Origin: Hypsibius dujardini
Lineage: Eukaryota > Tardigrada > Eutardigrada > Parachela > Hypsibiidae
Direction: 5' to 3'
Length of the DNA: 33,154 bases
Assembly: GCA_001579985.1 (NCBI GenBank)
Contig: LRSR01000364.1
Location: forward strand, 1-33,154
A model generated the notes under the pieces. The model had not been told where the DNA came from. It did not search any database and saw only the letters and a list, made by a program, of their open reading frames with translations. This document shows positions 30,196-33,154 of this stretch, in pieces. Numbering within the stretch: position 1 is the stretch's first letter; every line of letters starts with the position of its first letter. A program made the position numbers and the translations under genes.

Positions 30196-31654
30196 GATTC
30201 TACAAACAGCAGAAATTGTGTTTGCCTATGCCTGGCGACCTAAAAAAACTCGACCTTCGAACGGTGCCACCTGAGTTGTTTACCAAATCTTGGCCCGTTC
30301 AGTCAGACCCCTGCACCGTGTAATACCAATTTACACGACATTCGTTCTAAATAGCCGTCTTGAAATCCAATAAACAATGTATCAGCGTAGATAAGAAACT
30401 AGATAGATAGATAGATAGATAGATAAGGCATTTCAAAACCGACAGGAAAAAATGCAAGACACATTTGTATTTGAAAATCAAAGAAATCTCCGCTTGGATG
30501 GGCAAATCAGCCAATCAAACAACGGCGAATATACGGTGACGCCCTGCAAATTTCAAGGCGGGACAAAGTCTCCCAATTATCGTGCGTGTTTTTGGAGTGA
30601 TGTTTTCACCAAACGGCTGTCTGGAGTTTTATACCCCAGACAAAATATGATTTTTTTCCTGGCAGATAACTACAAATTTAAAATGTCAGACTTTGAAATA
30701 TTCTTCGATCAAAGTTTCAAGCACGGTGCTTTTTAAAAAATCCATTTTTAATTGTATGTACCCGAATTGCACTGATGTTATTCAAAATAGTGCCTTAACT
30801 TGATCTTTTTTGCTGAGGGAGTAAAGATTTAGATTATTTTGAAAGAGAATATGCGTTAGTTAACTATACTTGCTTGATTAATGAAAGTTCAGGGCCGTCT
30901 CTAGATCGGTCTGGCTGATGATCTGAGGTCTGCAAAGAAGTCGACCCATTTTCGATGCATGCTGTCTGGGCGTGAAGAAACAAAATTGTTATGGTCGTCG
31001 TCTGACTCTCGCAATAATCAGCCGAACGATCAAGTTGCAGTTTTGATTGTCGACTGCTTTTACAGCTAACTTTTTCCCAATCAGACCCATGACGTGTGCT
31101 TGCTGACTGACTGTTTTCTGCCATGTTGCTTCGATGTTGTTGTTTTCTGCCATGTTATTTCTTCTTCTTTGCCGCTATTATTTCTCTTAGCACTCGCACA
31201 TTTATCCCTTCATTTCACTCATTTCACTCCGTTTCGTGGCATTTTCGTTGGCCATTTCTGTTTCATCAGTCAGTCAGTGATGACTTGAAAACCATCCTAT
31301 AAGGACAAACTCATCATCGCGGCCTTCCAAATCTTAGGAGGATTTGTTTTAGACTTTTTCTGGCTCAACGATTGAAAATTGCGTTTCTAAAAAAACACAC
31401 AGCCAAACTCGTCGGTCGTGCGGCGTGTGATCCGCAGTTTGCTCCCACGCTTCTTTGCCAGACGAATATACTCTCAATTTTTAATCACAATACCGACTGG
31501 TAATACGCGAAATATTCACATCGTCTCGTTAAACCAAGCTTTAAAAACTTCGTCGCATCAAACACAGACAAAACAAATTCGACAAAAGCATGATAATTGC
31601 ACCGAAAAATGTATCCGGGAAACTGATTATTCAGGAAGACATCTTGAGAGAGAT

Positions 31655-32754
31655 TCAAGCTGTGCTGGGCTCGTGGGCGTGCTTTTTGTACCAGCGCTTC
31701 GCGACGACATCATTGATCTTGTACGTCTGGAAGGGGAAATATGTTGCAATCAGGCAATCGCATCAGAGCTCGCCCGGAAGCCGGTTGCTTTGAGAATTGG
31801 ATCAAGCGGCCATCAGATGCTACACAGGACAAACACACACAGGACACAGACAGGACACAGATGACACACACATACAGGACACACACACACAAGACACACA
31901 CAGGACACACACAGGACACACACAGGACACAGATGACACACACACATGCTACACAGGACACACACACACAGGACACAGACAGGACACAGATGCAACAGAG
32001 GAAAGGACAAATCTTCTCTCTCAGTCGCGTACCTTCTCGAGTTCGTCTCCTTTCACGACGTACGAGTCGGAGATGGTCTTGTTCTTGGAGGGGATCTTGA
32101 CTTCGTTTTGGAGGTTGTCACCGACCTCGGTGTACTTGAAAGTGACTTCCGTGCCGTTGTGCGCGGTCCGGCCTTCCTCGCCCAGCTTGAACTGGATGTC
32201 CTGCTTGTAGGACTTGTCCGCAATGATGATTTGATGGTGATAGTGATCACCCTCCTGCACAGCGAGAGTATTTGTTAACGCGATCATTACAGAAGACCAG
32301 ATTATTTTAACACCACGTGCGAAGATTCGTAAGATGGACGACGCAATTTGAATTGAATTCCATTGTTGCCTTTGAATTACATTATCAGTTAAAAATATGA
32401 AAATTTAGTCCTGCCAGTTTTAATCAGGTTTAAACTGAAATCAGCATTTATGCAAACGGATTTGTCATTTTTAACTTCATGAAAGCAAAGTTAATTACCC
32501 GGGCGATTTCGAATTAAATGAAAAATTATTTAATAACAAACAATACATTTATTGTCTTAATCATGTTTAGGGTTAATGTACAGTAATAAAATCAAATAAG
32601 TTCAAGATATCACAAATTAGAACTGCAGAATGCTTTTATTAATTCACATTATTATAGTTAAAGTTAAATATACCCGATTAGAGTGACGTTAAAATTACCT
32701 TCCACAGCTTGTGGACGGTCTTGTGATTTCCGCCATAGGCCGCCAGAGGAAGAC
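31655..32754 (-). CDS. S9: SAHS-family protein, 5' exons beyond the window (partial)
   Basis: Three exons are visible: 32699-32754, 32033-32254 and 31655-31726, all in frame. They encode GLPLAAYGGNHKTVHKLWK, then EGDHYHHQIIIADKSYKQDI, KLGEEGRTAHNGTEVTFKY, EVGDNLQNEVKIPSKNKT, VVKGDELEK and TYKINDVVAKRWYKKHAHEP. The first visible exon starts in phase 1, as exon 3 does in the other genes. The signal-peptide and EWTGK exons must lie past 33154, or are missing. The YGGNHKT and WKEGDHYHHQ wording is close to my recollection of the first-described Ramazzottius SAHS type and less like S5-S8. The extra intron falls after LWK, one codon upstream of the S5 position. Its last intron holds a CAGGACACA repeat. 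Confidence 0.9.
31832..31995. repeat. CAGGACACACA repeat in the last intron of S9
   Basis: Repeated CACACAGGACACA units with GATG interruptions inside the intron between 31727 and 32032. Frames across it are low complexity. Confidence 0.95.
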
Positions 32755-32867
32755 CTACGTAGTGCAGAACAAATACGGTAAACCATAACTAGATTGTCGT
32801 CCGTCGTTGGTTGAAATTATTACGCGCCAGGTGAGAAAACAAAATTCAAAGAGAACTGCGTTACTGT

Positions 32868-33154
32868 AGAGTCTCGACCATTTGGTGTCAATTTTTAGAA
32901 CCCCCGTATATTATGCCCGCACACAACACACTGTGCTACCCTGCAGTCATAATATACGTGGGTCATTAAAAACTGACACCAAGTGCTCGAGACTCTACAG
33001 TAATGTCGAGTCTCGACTATTTGGTGCCAGTTTTAAGACCCACCCGTATATTATGCCCGCACACAACACACTGTGCTACCCTGCAGTCATAATATACGTG
33101 GGTCATTAAAAACTGGCACCAAGTGCTTGAGACTCTACAGTAATGTCGAGTCTC
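32868..33154. repeat. Tandem 139-140 bp palindromic repeats at the window edge
   Basis: GTCTCGAC recurs at 32871 and 33010, and the unit restarts (GTCTC) at 33150, a period of 139-140 bp. Each unit is itself a hairpin. GAGTCTCGACCATTTGGTG near its start pairs with CACCAAGTGCTCGAGACTC near its end, and CGTATATTATG pairs with CATAATATACG. At least two full copies are present and the array continues past the window. It resembles a tandemly amplified foldback element. Confidence 0.85.

Larger units (their letters stand above)
30002..31654. other. Intergenic region between S8 and S9
   Basis: Contains the S8 promoter, a (GATA)n run at 30397-30424 and a short direct repeat (TTTTCTGCCATGTT) at about 31114-31156. 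A plus-strand frame at 30452-30736 (94 codons, starting MQDTFVFENQRNL) has a rather protein-like composition but no recognised domain. I do not call it a gene. Confidence 0.5.

Noticed and set aside
30452-30736. 94-codon plus-strand frame starting MQDTFVFENQ
   Set aside because: Composition is protein-like, but there is no homologue I recognise, no splice context and it is on the opposite strand to all other genes. Too weak to call.
12685-32754. Ordinary fatty-acid-binding protein annotation for the cluster
   Set aside because: The fold is FABP-like, but every intact full-length copy has a signal peptide and the sequence motifs match the SAHS family, which cytosolic FABPs do not.

Overview
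The window is eukaryotic genomic DNA: short AT-rich introns with GT-AG borders, abundant microsatellites, small foldback elements and no bacterial-style operons. Its protein content points to a tardigrade. Most genes encode secreted, fatty-acid-binding-protein-like proteins with the hallmarks of the SAHS family (Secretory Abundant Heat Soluble): an N-terminal signal peptide, an EWTGKSWLGKW-type first strand, a GDHYHH-type segment, a DGEKLVADV-type strand, an EVQGDxLxK strand and a C-terminal TYKVGDVVAKRWFKK strand. SAHS proteins are known only from tardigrades and are associated with desiccation tolerance. The species cannot be named from the sequence alone.

All recognised genes lie on the minus strand. 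The left third (about 1,040-12,115) holds two tandem paralogues of a divergent ionotropic glutamate receptor-like (IR-like) channel, here IR-A (539 aa, 8 exons) and IR-B (530 aa, 7 exons). Their matching exons are the same length, except that the N-terminal exon differs by 6 nt and IR-A has one extra intron. Both lack a large amino-terminal domain and the usual glutamate-binding residues. Their introns carry tandem arrays, an ATT microsatellite and two related foldback elements.

The rest (about 12,680-32,754) is a SAHS gene cluster: S1 (172 aa, divergent, sequon-rich), two unlinked relic fragments (15.4-16.9 kb), S3 and S4 (156 aa each, a recent tandem duplication), S5 (one-base frameshift in exon 3 and a GC-AG intron), S6 (163 aa), S7 and S8 (174 and 168 aa, close paralogues) and S9 (5' end beyond the window). 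The labels S1 to S9 are mine. All SAHS genes share three intron positions. An additional intron sits at different places in S1, S5, S6 and S9 and is missing in S3, S4, S7 and S8.

Most SAHS genes have a TATA box about 90-115 bp before the ATG, and four share a TGAGCAAAGGTT-like motif 175-200 bp before the ATG. GACA/GACACA microsatellites lie in an intron of six of the genes, and they bound both copies of the S3/S4 duplication. I see no RNA gene, no CRISPR array and no autonomous transposon. All gene models were worked out by hand from splice sites and paralogue comparison.
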